Positions 17,667-26,866 are shown, counted from the stretch's first letter. The stretch is DNA of 64,000 nucleotides from Rhizobium johnstonii 3841 (GCF_000009265.1 NC_008380.1:3849501-3913500), one strand, 5' to 3'. Numbers and translations are program-made. Notes: generated from the letters alone by a model not told the origin.

Positions 17667-18995
17667 ATGCGCATCACGATGATTGGATCAGGCTATGTCG
17701 GCCTCGTTTCAGGCGTTTGCTTTGCGGATTTCGGCCACGACGTCATCTGCGTCGACAAGGATCTGAGTAAGATCGAAGCCCTTCGCGAAGGCCGCATTCC
17801 GATCTACGAGCCGGGTCTGGAGCAATTGGTCGCCGAAAATACCAGCACCGGCCGGCTATCGTTTTCGACGGATGTCGGCGAAAGCGTCCGCAGCGCCGAT
17901 GTCGTGTTCATCGCAGTCGGCACGCCGTCCAGGCGCGGCGACGGCCACGCAGACCTTTCCTATGTCTACGCCGCGGCACGCGAGATTGCCACCTATGTGG
18001 AAGGCTTCACCGTTATCGTCACCAAGTCGACGGTGCCGGTCGGCACCGGAGACGAGGTCGAGCGCATCATGCGCGAAACCAATCCTGCGGCGGATGTCGC
18101 CGTCGTTTCCAATCCGGAATTCCTGCGTGAAGGTGCGGCGATCGAAGACTTCAAGCGTCCCGACCGTATCGTCGTCGGCCTGAACGACGACCGGGCGCGC
18201 GAAACCATGACCGAGGTCTACCGCCCGCTCTATCTCAACCAGGCCCCCTTGGTCTTCACCACCCGCCGCACCTCCGAACTGATCAAATATGCGGCCAATG
18301 CCTTCCTCGCGATGAAGATCACCTTCATCAACGAGATCGCCGATCTCTGCGAACGGGTCGACGCAAACGTCCAGGACGTTTCGCGCGGAATCGGTCTCGA
18401 CGGCCGTATCGGCTCCAAGTTCCTGCATGCCGGCCCGGGTTACGGCGGTTCGTGCTTCCCCAAGGATACGCTTGCCCTTGCCAAGACGGCGCAGGATTAC
18501 GACGCGCCGATGCGTCTCATCGAGACGACGATCTCGATCAACGACAACCGCAAGCGGGCGATGGGACGCAAAGTCATTTCGGCAGTCGGCGGAGACATTC
18601 GCGGCAAGAAGATCGCGATCCTCGGCCTGACCTTCAAGCCGAACACCGACGATATGCGCGACAGCCCGGCGATCGCAGTCATCCAGACCTTGCAGGACAA
18701 CGGCGCGCAGGTGGTCGGCTACGATCCCGAGGGCATGGAGAACGCCCGCAAAGTAATCGACAACATCGACTATGCGAGCGGTCCCTATGAAGCGGCCGCC
18801 GGTGCGGATGCGCTTGTCATCGTCACCGAATGGAACCAGTTCCGTGCGCTCGATTTCAGTCGCCTGAAGCAGTCGATGCGCACTCCGATCCTGGTCGATC
18901 TGCGCAATATCTACCGCAGCGACGAAGTCCGCAAACACGGCTTTACCTATACCGGCATCGGCACCAACCTTTATCAGGAAACGACCGGCGCCTGA
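17667..18995 (+). CDS. ugd: UDP-glucose 6-dehydrogenase
   Basis: 442 residues, typical length. It has the Rossmann start MIGSGYVGLVSGVCFADFGH, the conserved EFLREG and the catalytic cysteine motif GYGGSCFPKD. It oxidises UDP-glucose twice with NAD+ to UDP-glucuronate. That precursor is used here by PssD/PssE for acidic exopolysaccharide and by the LpsL-type epimerase at 28.1 kb for UDP-galacturonate. The R. leguminosarum homologue is called exo5. GAGGGAA precedes the ATG, and a palindrome sits just upstream. A strong terminator follows. Confidence 0.95.
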   Translation: MRITMIGSGYVGLVSGVCFADFGHDVICVDKDLSKIEALREGRIPIYEPGLEQLVAENTSTGRLSFSTDVGESVRSADVVFIAVGTPSRRGDGHADLSYVYAAAREIATYVEGFTVIVTKSTVPVGTGDEVERIMRETNPAADVAVVSNPEFLREGAAIEDFKRPDRIVVGLNDDRARETMTEVYRPLYLNQAPLVFTTRRTSELIKYAANAFLAMKITFINEIADLCERVDANVQDVSRGIGLDGRIGSKFLHAGPGYGGSCFPKDTLALAKTAQDYDAPMRLIETTISINDNRKRAMGRKVISAVGGDIRGKKIAILGLTFKPNTDDMRDSPAIAVIQTLQDNGAQVVGYDPEGMENARKVIDNIDYASGPYEAAAGADALVIVTEWNQFRALDFSRLKQSMRTPILVDLRNIYRSDEVRKHGFTYTGIGTNLYQETTGA

Positions 18996-19022
18996 GATAA
19001 CCCGTGAACTTTTATTGTCCTG

Positions 19023-19058
19023 ACGCCGCGGAGCGCAAGTTCCGCGGCGTTTGGTTTT
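19023..19058 (+). terminator. Rho-independent terminator of ugd
   Basis: Perfect 10-bp stem ACGCCGCGGA / TCCGCGGCGT with an 8-nt loop, followed by TTGGTTTT, 27 bp after the ugd stop. Confidence 0.9.
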
Positions 19059-19111
19059 GAGGATGACGCCGGAAAGAGCAGGCGTTTTCGGACGACACCA
19101 TGCTTGCCGAT

Positions 19112-19903
19112 TTACAGGATTCCGACCCGCGTCCCCTTTATCGTCAGCACGGTCAGCCGGCCCGTCGCCGAAACCGCAGTGTCGATACCGATGCGTTGCG
19201 GACCGAATGTCGGGATTCGCGCCGGGGTGTGGCCGTGGATCACGAGGACAGGAAGCTGCGGCCCTTCATTCAGGAAGGGCTGACGGATCCACATAAGGTC
19301 GCTGTCTTTCTGCCTCTTGAGGTCGATGCCCGGCTTGATGCCCGCATGAACAAAGAGGATCCTTCCCATCCGCAGCATGACTGGCAGCGATTCCAGAAAT
19401 TGGATATGCCGTTCGGGTATCATGTTGCGAATGACACGGGCGATTGTTTCGCTTCCAGCCGCCGACTGCAGCAGATGCTCGATATCGATACCGTATGAGT
19501 GCAGCGTCTCCGTTCCGGCAAAGCCAAGCCATTCAAGAATGCGCGCCGGTTTGCGATAGAGATTCACCAGCTCCGCGTCATGATTGCCGCACAGGACGAA
19601 ACGTTGAAACCCCGGCGGCGGGGTCCTGCTCAGGAATTCCAGGACCCCGCTCGAATCCGGCCCGCGATCGACATAATCGCCAAGCATGACGATGAGTTTC
19701 GGCCCCGGAATGCGCGCGGCATCCTCCTCGATGCGGCGATGTGCCTCGACGAGTTCTTTATAACATCCGTGAACATCGCTCATCGCGTAGACCGCAGCGA
19801 ATTCGCCTTCGGCAAAGGTCAGCCGAGCGCGTCTTTTACGGTTGCCAGCCAGTATCGGTATCTGTTGTCGCCACGGCGCTAGATAGTTAAACATGGAACC
19901 CAT
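19112..19903 (-). CDS. Metallophosphoesterase (PPP-like serine/threonine phosphatase)
   Basis: 263 residues with the whole calcineurin-type metal site: SDVHG, GDYVDRGP, GNHD, FVHAG and HGHT. This order matches small bacterial PPP-type phosphatases and diadenosine tetraphosphatase-like enzymes. The substrate could be phosphoproteins, so it could oppose BY-kinase signalling, but that is speculation. ATG 19903 directly abuts the stop codon of the TolC fragment (TAA then ATG); ATG 19894 is an equally possible start. Confidence 0.85.
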   Translation of the reverse strand: MGSMFNYLAPWRQQIPILAGNRKRRARLTFAEGEFAAVYAMSDVHGCYKELVEAHRRIEEDAARIPGPKLIVMLGDYVDRGPDSSGVLEFLSRTPPPGFQRFVLCGNHDAELVNLYRKPARILEWLGFAGTETLHSYGIDIEHLLQSAAGSETIARVIRNMIPERHIQFLESLPVMLRMGRILFVHAGIKPGIDLKRQKDSDLMWIRQPFLNEGPQLPVLVIHGHTPARIPTFGPQRIGIDTAVSATGRLTVLTIKGTRVGIL

Positions 19904-20293
19904 TTATGAGACCCGACCGAATGGCGGGTTGTCGGAAACAATCCATCTCTTATCCATCGCTGCGACGGCATGAGGCTCAGTGTCCATAAGAATTTGGCCT
20001 GATCGCGGCCCCACCGAAGTTGTAGCCGAACCAATTGCCGCATTCACAGTGACATAATCCTTCGCCATTTGCTGCACCGCCTGCGCCAGCTTCGCCTGAC
20101 TGGTCGCGACCGAACGCTGCGCATCCAGCACATCAAGCAAGGATGATTGTCCATCCTTGTAGCTCCCGATTGAAAGCGCAAGGGTCTCCTGCGTGGTCTT
20201 CACCTGAGCGCGCAGCGCCCGCGACTCGGCAACGCCGATATTGGCCGTTGCAGCGGCGAGGTCACGCTCCGCCTTGCGGATGTAATCATTCAT
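19904..20293 (-). pseudogene. C-terminal remnant of a TolC-family outer membrane protein
   Basis: 129 residues matching only the last part of TolC-type channels: a coiled-coil helix (IRKAERDLAAATANIGVAE), then SYKDGQSSLLDVLDAQRSVATSQAKL, the hallmark of the second repeat. A complete protein would be about 450 residues with a signal peptide; both are missing, and the DNA upstream shows no matching frame. It is therefore most likely a decayed or truncated gene, although the frame remains open. It is joined without a gap to the phosphoesterase gene. Confidence 0.7.
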
Positions 20294-20616
20294 ACTTGGG
20301 AGGGTGCCGCGGTTAATATTACGCTATAATTTGCTATCTGATGGTTAATCCGGCGTTAAACCGGCGATTATTGCGCTTCTTGCGACGTTATCGGCTAATA
20401 TTCCCCCAAATGGAGGAGCCACAGGTATCGGATTTCCACAGACCACACCTTCGAAAAAGCTGCAAAAATCAACTATAACGAGAGCCATCGAGAAAAAATG
20501 AACGTTAAAGAAGATGATGCTTGACGCCCCCGCGGCGCAGCATAATGATGGCGCGTTGCGAGTGTGAATGACATTTCTTGATCAGGAATCTCAGATCCAA
20601 AATTGCGGGGTGCAAA
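20294..20616. other. Spacer between the TolC remnant and the KTSC gene
   Basis: About 320 bp without a recognisable gene. I looked for the missing upstream part of tolC in all three leftward frames and saw none, so the truncation is not a simple frameshift. Confidence 0.45.
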
Positions 20617-20820
20617 GTGGAAACTGCGGTTGATTCGAAACTTATCGAGGCGATCACCTACGACGAAGACAGCCGGCATCTACGGGTCTATCTGACCAAC
20701 GGTCAGAGGCGAGAATATGAAGGCGTTCCCAAGGGCGTCGTCGTCGGGTTGACGATGGCGGAATCACCGGGAAATTTCTATATGAAGGCAATCAGGGGCA
20801 AATATCCTCCTCGCCCCTAA
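20617..20820 (+). CDS. Small KTSC-domain protein
   Basis: About 67 residues from GTG 20617. A central YLTNGQRREYEGVPKGV stretch and the final GNFYMKAIRGKYPPRP fit the KTSC fold, named for a Lys-Thr-Ser-Cys motif; here the conserved region reads SPGNFYMKAIRGKY and lacks the Cys. The function of KTSC proteins is not settled; some have been linked to RNA. GGGG stands just upstream of the GTG. TTG 20578 is an alternative start. It is followed by two hairpins and a convergent esterase gene. Confidence 0.65.
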   Translation: METAVDSKLIEAITYDEDSRHLRVYLTNGQRREYEGVPKGVVVGLTMAESPGNFYMKAIRGKYPPRP

Positions 20821-20822
20821 TG

Positions 20823-20890
20823 TCCTATCGATCGCGACGATAGGATCCTTGTTTCAGCAAAGATGCGGGACCGGCATTCGCCGGTCCCGC
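20823..20890. terminator. Two tandem hairpins between convergent genes
   Basis: The first hairpin is TCCTATCG / CGATAGGA (20823-20845), followed by TCCTTGTTT. The second is GCGGGACCGG / CCGGTCCCGC (20865-20890), a perfect 10-bp stem with a 6-nt loop. Both lie between the KTSC gene and the esterase gene and probably stop transcription from both sides. Confidence 0.7.
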
Positions 20891-20924
20891 AAACCAGTTT
20901 CCCGCCGACCGACGATGCACGCCG

Positions 20925-21530
20925 TCAATAACCGCCGAGAAAATCGCGGACCGCATTGATCTCGAGCGGCGCAATTTCGTGACCGCCGGGATGCCAGACC
21001 ACCCTGATCTCCGCCCCTCGGTTTTTCAGATGCTCTGACAGCGCCTCTGTCATGGAGACGGGCGCAATCGGGTCTCGTTGCCCAGCCGTCATCAGCACCT
21101 TTCTTCCCGCGAGCGTCGACTGGGCTTCGGGTTGAAACGGAATGAGCGGGTGCATCAGAACCGCGGCATCGAACATCCCCTTCTCGATCAGGACATTGGC
21201 AAGAATATTTGCGCCGTTCGAAAAACCCAGGCCGAGAATATGGGAAGCCTGGTACTCGTCAGCACATGCCTTGACGTAGGCGGCCATCTTCTCCGTCGCG
21301 CGTGAGAGATCGGGCATGTCGTAGACCCCCTCCCCGGTGCGGCGAAAGAACCGCGCCGCGCCATGTTCGGAAACATCGCCGCGCGGCGAGAGAATCGTCG
21401 CTTCAGGCAGCAGGCGCCGGCCGAAGTCGAAGAACTGGTTCTCGTCGCCGCCGGTGCCGTGCAGCACCAGCAAGATGGGTTTGTCAGGTGCACCGGCATG
21501 CAGCCGGTGCACATATCCGGTTTCGGTCAT
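20925..21530 (-). CDS. mhqD: Alpha/beta hydrolase (MhqD-type carboxylesterase)
   Basis: 201 residues of the small esterase/phospholipase family. The oxyanion strand is LVLHGTGGDEN, the nucleophile Ser is in GLGFSNGAN, the Asp in GQRDPIAP and the His in HPGGHEI. It is encoded directly after the ring-cleavage dioxygenase and overlaps its stop region. The mhqO-mhqD pair is used in quinone and electrophile detoxification in many bacteria. ATG 21530 follows AGGAG; a GTG at 21545 is also in frame. Confidence 0.78.
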   Translation of the reverse strand: MTETGYVHRLHAGAPDKPILLVLHGTGGDENQFFDFGRRLLPEATILSPRGDVSEHGAARFFRRTGEGVYDMPDLSRATEKMAAYVKACADEYQASHILGLGFSNGANILANVLIEKGMFDAAVLMHPLIPFQPEAQSTLAGRKVLMTAGQRDPIAPVSMTEALSEHLKNRGAEIRVVWHPGGHEIAPLEINAVRDFLGGY

Positions 21531-21541
21531 ATCGCCTCTCC

Positions 21542-22474
21542 TCACACTTCGAGCGGCTGCAGATGCTGCTCGAGCAGCGCGCGAAGATGGGCGTGCTGTT
21601 GCGGCAGTTTCAGGGCTTCGCCAAGATGGGCCGTATCCTCGTCGCGGTCGAAGCCGGGCTCATTGGTCGCGACCTCGAACAGCACGCCGCCCGGCGTGCG
21701 GAAATAGATCGCCCAGAAATAATCGCGGTCGATCACCGGCGTGACCTGATAGCCGGTGTCCATCAGCGCCTTGCGCACTTCGAGTTGCTTCTCGCGGTTT
21801 TCGACGGCGAAGGCGACATGGTGGACGGAGCCGGCACCCGGAAGGGCGCGGGCAATGTTCGGCATGGTCTCGAGATCGATGAGATGCGCGCCATTGCCGG
21901 AAGGCTTGATCAGCCGCTTGACGCCGTCCCTTTCCTCGGCGACCTCGTAACCCATGAACTTCAGGAGTTCGGCCGTAGCGCCTTCGTCCCTCAGCCGCAT
22001 GGCGACGGAGTGGAAGCCGTAAATGGCATGGTCTTCGCTGATGCCGCCATGTGTCCAGGCCTGGCGGGCGTCATCCTTGACCTCGGCGAGCGCGAAGCCA
22101 TCGCCATCCGGGCCGGAGAAATTCAGCCGTTTTTCGCCGAAACTTTCCTCGGCCTTCAGGCCGCCGACACCAAGCGCGGCAAAGCGATCGCTCCAGAAGC
22201 CGAGCGAGCCTTGCGGAACGGAAAACACCGTCGTGCCGACTTCGCCGGTACCGGGACGGCCCTGCGCCATCTTCGGGAACGGGAAATAGGTCATGACCGT
22301 GCCGGGCGCACCAGTCTCGTCACCATAATAGAGGTGATAGACATCGGGCGCGTCGAAATTCACCGTCTTCTTGACGCGTCGCAGGCCGAGCGCATTGGTG
22401 AAAAACTGGTTGTTGGTGCGGGCATTCTGCGCCATCGACGTGACGTGGTGCAGACCCTTGATCTGATCGAGCAT
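21542..22474 (-). CDS. mhqO: Ring-cleaving dioxygenase, glyoxalase/VOC family (MhqO type)
   Basis: 310 residues with two VOC modules. Metal ligands are visible in LHHVTSMAQN (first His), DHAIYGFHSVAMRL and VHHVAFAV (second His), and FEVATNEPGF (Glu). MhqO-type enzymes open hydroquinone rings and are linked to quinone stress. It is the first gene of a two-gene unit with mhqD. A perfect 7-bp inverted repeat about 110 bp upstream could bind a MarR-type regulator, but no regulator gene is nearby. Confidence 0.82.
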   Translation of the reverse strand: MLDQIKGLHHVTSMAQNARTNNQFFTNALGLRRVKKTVNFDAPDVYHLYYGDETGAPGTVMTYFPFPKMAQGRPGTGEVGTTVFSVPQGSLGFWSDRFAALGVGGLKAEESFGEKRLNFSGPDGDGFALAEVKDDARQAWTHGGISEDHAIYGFHSVAMRLRDEGATAELLKFMGYEVAEERDGVKRLIKPSGNGAHLIDLETMPNIARALPGAGSVHHVAFAVENREKQLEVRKALMDTGYQVTPVIDRDYFWAIYFRTPGGVLFEVATNEPGFDRDEDTAHLGEALKLPQQHAHLRALLEQHLQPLEV

Positions 22475-22581
22475 GTCAAACCCCTTTCATGCCCGCCGTT
22501 GCGGGCTTTCGATGAGGCTAAGATGCGCGCTGAAACTCCCGTCGAACAGACCCGTAGACCAAAACGCATTGTCTTCTTTTA

Positions 22582-22607
22582 GTGAACGAACGACAAAGTC
22601 CGTTCAC
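22582..22607. promoter_or_regulatory. Inverted repeat upstream of mhqO
   Basis: Arms GTGAACG and CGTTCAC separated by 12 bp. It overlaps the last codons of the uracil-DNA glycosylase gene and lies about 110 bp before the mhqO ATG in the transcribed direction. Candidate operator only. Confidence 0.35.
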
Positions 22608-23311
22608 ACCTGCGCCCCATGGGGATCGGCCGGCAATTGCCAGTCGATCGGGGCACGTCCGCGCAACTGCAGAAAGGCATTCGCCTTCGAAAAATGCCCG
22701 CAGCCAAAAAAACCGTTATGGGCCGAAAGCGGCGAGGGATGCGGCGCCCGGAGCACGAGATGCCGCGCCGTGTCGACAAAAGCGGCCTTGCGTTGGGCAT
22801 AGGAACCCCACAGCATGAAGACCACGGGTTCGCATTCATCGTTGACCTTGCGGATGACGGCGTCGGTGAAGCGTTCCCACCCCTTGCCCTGATGAGCAGC
22901 CGCCTGCCCTTCCTCGACGGTCAGCACGCTGTTCAGCAGGAGTACGCCCTGCTTTGCCCAATGTTCGAGAAAACCGTGACGTGCCGGCGCTATGCCAAGA
23001 TCCGTCTCCATCTCCTTGTAGATATTGACCAGGGAGGGCGGTATGCGCACGCCCGGCCGGACACTGAAACACAGTCCATGGGCTTGCCCGAGTCCATGAT
23101 ACGGGTCCTGGCCGAGGATGACGGCCTTGACGTTGGAGATCGGCGTCAGATCGAGGGCGCGGAAATATTCGCTGCCCTTGGGGAAAATCCGCTTGCCGAC
23201 CTGCTTCTGCGCGACGAGGAAGGATTTGAGCTGTTGCATGTAGGGGCTTGAAAACTCCCCCTCCAGCGCGGCTTTCCAGCTCTCCTCGAGACTGACGGAT
23301 GTATCGCTCAT
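22604..23311 (-). CDS. ung: Uracil-DNA glycosylase, family 1
   Basis: 235 residues. The catalytic water-activating motif is GQDPYHGLGQAHGL, uracil recognition lies in LLLNSVLTVEEGQA, and the DNA intercalation loop is HPSPLSAHNGFFG. It removes uracil from DNA at the start of base excision repair. It is read in the same direction as mhqO, 129 bp upstream of it, but is functionally unrelated. Confidence 0.95.
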   Translation of the reverse strand: MSDTSVSLEESWKAALEGEFSSPYMQQLKSFLVAQKQVGKRIFPKGSEYFRALDLTPISNVKAVILGQDPYHGLGQAHGLCFSVRPGVRIPPSLVNIYKEMETDLGIAPARHGFLEHWAKQGVLLLNSVLTVEEGQAAAHQGKGWERFTDAVIRKVNDECEPVVFMLWGSYAQRKAAFVDTARHLVLRAPHPSPLSAHNGFFGCGHFSKANAFLQLRGRAPIDWQLPADPHGAQV

Positions 23312-23550
23312 CTAGGAAAATCCTTCGCATATGACGAAACAACGGACACACGGTTCTAACAAAATCGATCTACGCTGCAATGCCTGCCGGCGCGGCAATG
23401 GGTCTACACCTCCAGAATTCGGTGAGAGAAGGTTGCAAGAGACTATCCGAGGCACCGTCGTCCGTATTTAACTATATGATGGCTTTGGTATTTACGCCGG
23501 CAGGCGGCCTGAGTAGAACTTTGATCGTGAAATCGGAGCCATGTCTTCCC

Positions 23551-26442
23551 ATGAAATTCGGCACGAGCGGCCTTCGCGGACTTTCAGTCGACCTCAAGGG
23601 ACGCGCCTCTGCCCTCTACGCCACCGCGTTCGGCAAATATCTGCTGCAGACCGGAAAGGCGCGGGCCGGCGACGTCATTCTGATCGGCCGCGATTTTCGC
23701 GATTCAAGCCCTGAAATCTCGGGAAATTGTGCCGGTGCGCTTGCCGCGCTCGGCTTCCGGATCTTCGACTGCGGCACCGTCCCCACACCCGCCCTTGCCC
23801 TCTATGGCCTCGAGAGCAACGCCGCCGGCCTGATGGTTACGGGCTCGCATATTCCGGCCGACCGCAACGGCATCAAATTCTATCGCCCGGATGGTGAGAT
23901 CGACAAATCGGACGAGGCTGCTATCACCGCATTGGCGGCCGAGATCGAGCGAACCGGTGAAACGGTGACGCAGGCGCCGGCCGAGACGGAGGAGCATGAA
24001 GCGATCTGCCGTCAGCTCTTTTTCGAACGCAATGCAGCCCTGCTTCCGCAAGGCGCGCTGTCCGGCCTGAAGATCGGTGTCTACCAGCATAGCAGCGTCG
24101 CCCGCGACCTGTTGGTTGATGTTCTCGCCCATTACGGCGCCGAGATCACCGCTCTTGGACGTTCGGAGAGTTTCATTCCCGTCGACACCGAAGCCGTATC
24201 CGACGAGACGATCACGCTGATGAAGCGCTGGGTGTCCGAGCACAAGTTCGATGCGATCGTCTCGACCGACGGTGACGGCGACCGCCCGCTGGTCGCAGAC
24301 GAAACCGGCACGCCGTTGCGCGGTGACCTTCTCGGCCTTGTGGCAGCCAATTTCCTTGGCGCCGGCACGGTAGTGACACCGGTTACCTCCAATTCCGGCA
24401 TCGAGGCCGCGGGCTCTTTCGCCGTCCGGCGCACCCGCGTCGGCTCACCCTTCGTCATTTCAGGCATGGAAGAGGCCGTGGCGGCTGGCAAGGATCATGT
24501 CATGGGCTTTGAAGCCAATGGCGGGCTGCTGACCGCAACCGCCTTTGATATCAACGGCCGGAACGTGCGCGCCTTGCCGACACGCGATTGTTTTATCCCG
24601 ATGCTCGCGATCCTGTCGCTCGCCGCCACCCGCAAGCAGCCGCTTTCGGCCGTTGCCGCCTCCTATCATCTGCCATTTGCCGCCGCCGACCGCCTGGAGA
24701 ATTTTCCGGTCGAGACGAGCGCGGCGCTGATGCAGTATCTGCGTGCCACCGATGAAAATCTTTCGGCTTTCCTGCAGCCGATCGGCGAAGTGGCGACGAA
24801 GTCCGACATCGACGGACTTCGCGTGACACTGAAAGACGGTAGGATCATCCATTTTCGCCCGTCCGGCAATGCGCCGGAAATGCGCTGCTACGTGGAAGCC
24901 GAGAGCGAGACCGCGGCCCTGGATCTTCTAACCGCCGGGCTGACCCGTATACGAGACTGGGCAGAGACGCCCGCTAAACATGCGACGAACACGCTTTTTT
25001 CAAGGAACCCGCCTATGACGCAGAAAATCGTTCCCGTGATCATGGCCGGCGGCAAAGGCACCCGGCTCTGGCCGCTTTCCCGTGCCACCGCACCGAAACA
25101 GTTCATCCAGTTCGTCGGTGACAAGACGCTGTTTCAGGAGACCCTCGACCGCGTTTCCAATCCGGATCTCTATGAAGCCGCGATCGTCGTCACCAATGAG
25201 GAATTCCGCTTCCTGGTCGCCGAGCAGGCCCGCGCGCTCACCATCCCGCTCGCCGCCGTACTGCTCGAACCGGTTGCCCGCAACACCGCGGCAGCGGTGG
25301 CCGCCGCCGCTACGCTTGCCGGCGAGCTCTTCGGCAAGAACACCATCATCCAGATGCTCGCCTCGGATCACGAGATCCTGGCCGATGAGACCTATTTCGA
25401 TTGCATCCGCATCGCCCGCGATGCCGCAGCCGACGGCAAGCTCGTGACTTTCGGCATCACTCCGACGGAGCCGGCGACAGGCTACGGCTATATCGAGATC
25501 GGCGACGCGCTCAAAAACGGTGCGCACAAGGTCAAGCGCTTTATCGAAAAGCCGGCACTCGAGAAAGCCGAGCAGATGCTCGCCGACGGCGGCTTCTACT
25601 GGAACTCTGGCATCTTCATGTTCCCGGTGACGGAACTCATCGCCGAACTGCAGGAATATGCACCCGATGTGCTGAAGGCGGCCAGCAAGGCCGTTTCGAA
25701 GGCAAGCCGAGACCTTGATTTCACCCGCCTCGACGCCGACCATTTCGCCAAGAGCCCCGATATCTCCATAGACTACGCGATCATGGAAAAGACCTCCAAG
25801 GCCGCCGTCGTCCCCTCGCCGTTCAAATGGTCGGACATGGGAAGCTGGGATGCCGTCTGGAAATCAGGCACACGCGACGACAACGGCAATGTCGCCGCTG
25901 CAAACACCACCGTCGTCAATACCCGCAACTCGCTCGTCATGACCCATGGCGTGCATCTTGCCGTCCAGGGCATGGAGGATGTCGCCGTCATCGCCAGCGA
26001 GGACGCCGTCTATGTCGGGCCGCTCAAAGACAGCCAGAATGTTGGACAATTGGTCAAAATGCTGGCCTCGTCTTCCGCCACTGCGAAATTCGCCGAAACC
26101 CATCCGACATCCTATCGCCCGTGGGGCGGCTATACCTCCATCTTCAACGGCGATCGCTTCCAGGTGAAGCGCATCTTCGTCACGCCGGGCAAGAAGCTTT
26201 CGCTACAAAAACACCACCATCGCTCCGAACACTGGATCGTCGTCAAGGGAACGGCTGAGGTGACGGTCGGCGAGAACGTGCGTATGCTGCGCGAGAACGA
26301 AAGCGTCTACATTCCGCTGGGCGAAGTCCACCGCCTCGCCAACCCCGGAAAGATTCTTCTCGAGCTCATCGAGGTTCAGACGGGCTCCTATCTCGGCGAG
26401 GACGACATCATCCGTATCGTCGATGAGTTTGGAAGAACGTAA
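23551..26442 (+). CDS. Phosphomannomutase fused to mannose-1-P guanylyltransferase/mannose-6-P isomerase
   Basis: One open frame of 963 codons. Residues 1-480 are a phosphomannomutase (start MKFGTSGLRG, active Ser in TGSHIPADRNG, metal site DGDGDRP, sugar loop FEANGG). Residues 489-963 are a type II GMP/PMI: nucleotidyltransferase motif GGKGTRLWPLSR, then a cupin isomerase with QKHHHRSEHW. Separate genes (noeK and noeJ, or manB and manC) are usual. The chain would convert fructose-6-P to GDP-mannose in three steps. An in-frame ATG at 25015 has its own AAGGA, so a free GMP/PMI may also be made. The frame opens further upstream to 23380; ATG 23551 matches the family N-terminus. Confidence 0.88.
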   Translation: MKFGTSGLRGLSVDLKGRASALYATAFGKYLLQTGKARAGDVILIGRDFRDSSPEISGNCAGALAALGFRIFDCGTVPTPALALYGLESNAAGLMVTGSHIPADRNGIKFYRPDGEIDKSDEAAITALAAEIERTGETVTQAPAETEEHEAICRQLFFERNAALLPQGALSGLKIGVYQHSSVARDLLVDVLAHYGAEITALGRSESFIPVDTEAVSDETITLMKRWVSEHKFDAIVSTDGDGDRPLVADETGTPLRGDLLGLVAANFLGAGTVVTPVTSNSGIEAAGSFAVRRTRVGSPFVISGMEEAVAAGKDHVMGFEANGGLLTATAFDINGRNVRALPTRDCFIPMLAILSLAATRKQPLSAVAASYHLPFAAADRLENFPVETSAALMQYLRATDENLSAFLQPIGEVATKSDIDGLRVTLKDGRIIHFRPSGNAPEMRCYVEAESETAALDLLTAGLTRIRDWAETPAKHATNTLFSRNPPMTQKIVPVIMAGGKGTRLWPLSRATAPKQFIQFVGDKTLFQETLDRVSNPDLYEAAIVVTNEEFRFLVAEQARALTIPLAAVLLEPVARNTAAAVAAAATLAGELFGKNTIIQMLASDHEILADETYFDCIRIARDAAADGKLVTFGITPTEPATGYGYIEIGDALKNGAHKVKRFIEKPALEKAEQMLADGGFYWNSGIFMFPVTELIAELQEYAPDVLKAASKAVSKASRDLDFTRLDADHFAKSPDISIDYAIMEKTSKAAVVPSPFKWSDMGSWDAVWKSGTRDDNGNVAAANTTVVNTRNSLVMTHGVHLAVQGMEDVAVIASEDAVYVGPLKDSQNVGQLVKMLASSSATAKFAETHPTSYRPWGGYTSIFNGDRFQVKRIFVTPGKKLSLQKHHHRSEHWIVVKGTAEVTVGENVRMLRENESVYIPLGEVHRLANPGKILLELIEVQTGSYLGEDDIIRIVDEFGRT

Positions 26443-26457
26443 ACTCGCAGCCGGAGC

Positions 26458-26486
26458 GATGGTCGGGCCTTTCCGGCGCGACCATC
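26458..26486 (+). terminator. Hairpin after the GDP-mannose gene
   Basis: Stem GATGGTCG / CGACCATC with a GC-rich loop, 15 bp after the stop. No T-run follows, so it may stabilise the mRNA end more than terminate it. Confidence 0.45.
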
Positions 26487-26557
26487 CTCGCTGTTGAATT
26501 TCCTCTTGGGGTTCTCGTAGAATGGATGTACCGACAGACATGACCGGAGATATCCCC

Positions 26558-26866
26558 ATGATGCGTACCTTGCCCGTCCTCGCCGGATTTCTTGCAATCA
26601 TATTGCCGGGAATGGCGTTTGCCGAAACGGCAAGCATGCGAACCGCGAACGAGTCGGAAATTCGCCAGCACCTGCCCGGTACGTCCGAACTGAAAGAAAG
26701 CAAGAACGGCTACGAATATCGCGACGGCAATAAGAATGGCTACAAGATAACCAATGGCCAGGTGTGCGTCCTGTTCCCCAGCAAGAAGACCGATTGCGTC
26801 AACGTGAAGACTGACGGCAAGACCTTTCAGATGATCGACAAAAAAGGTGGCCGAACCAAATTCTGA
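26558..26866 (+). CDS. Small exported protein of unknown function
   Basis: 102 residues. A signal peptide (MMRTLPVLAGFLAIILPGMAFA, cut after AFA) is followed by a mature part of about 80 residues with two Cys (GQVCVLF and KTDCVNV). The mature part reads like a small beta-rich domain with a YEYRDGNKNGYK centre. Upstream in-frame starts exist at 26522 and 26540, but GGAGA lies 7 bp before ATG 26558. No neighbour explains its role, and I do not recognise the family. Confidence 0.7.
   Translation: MMRTLPVLAGFLAIILPGMAFAETASMRTANESEIRQHLPGTSELKESKNGYEYRDGNKNGYKITNGQVCVLFPSKKTDCVNVKTDGKTFQMIDKKGGRTKF

Noticed and set aside
17856..18938. A 360-codon open frame opposite ugd
   Set aside because: Same codon-shadow effect; ugd has all family motifs in the + frame.
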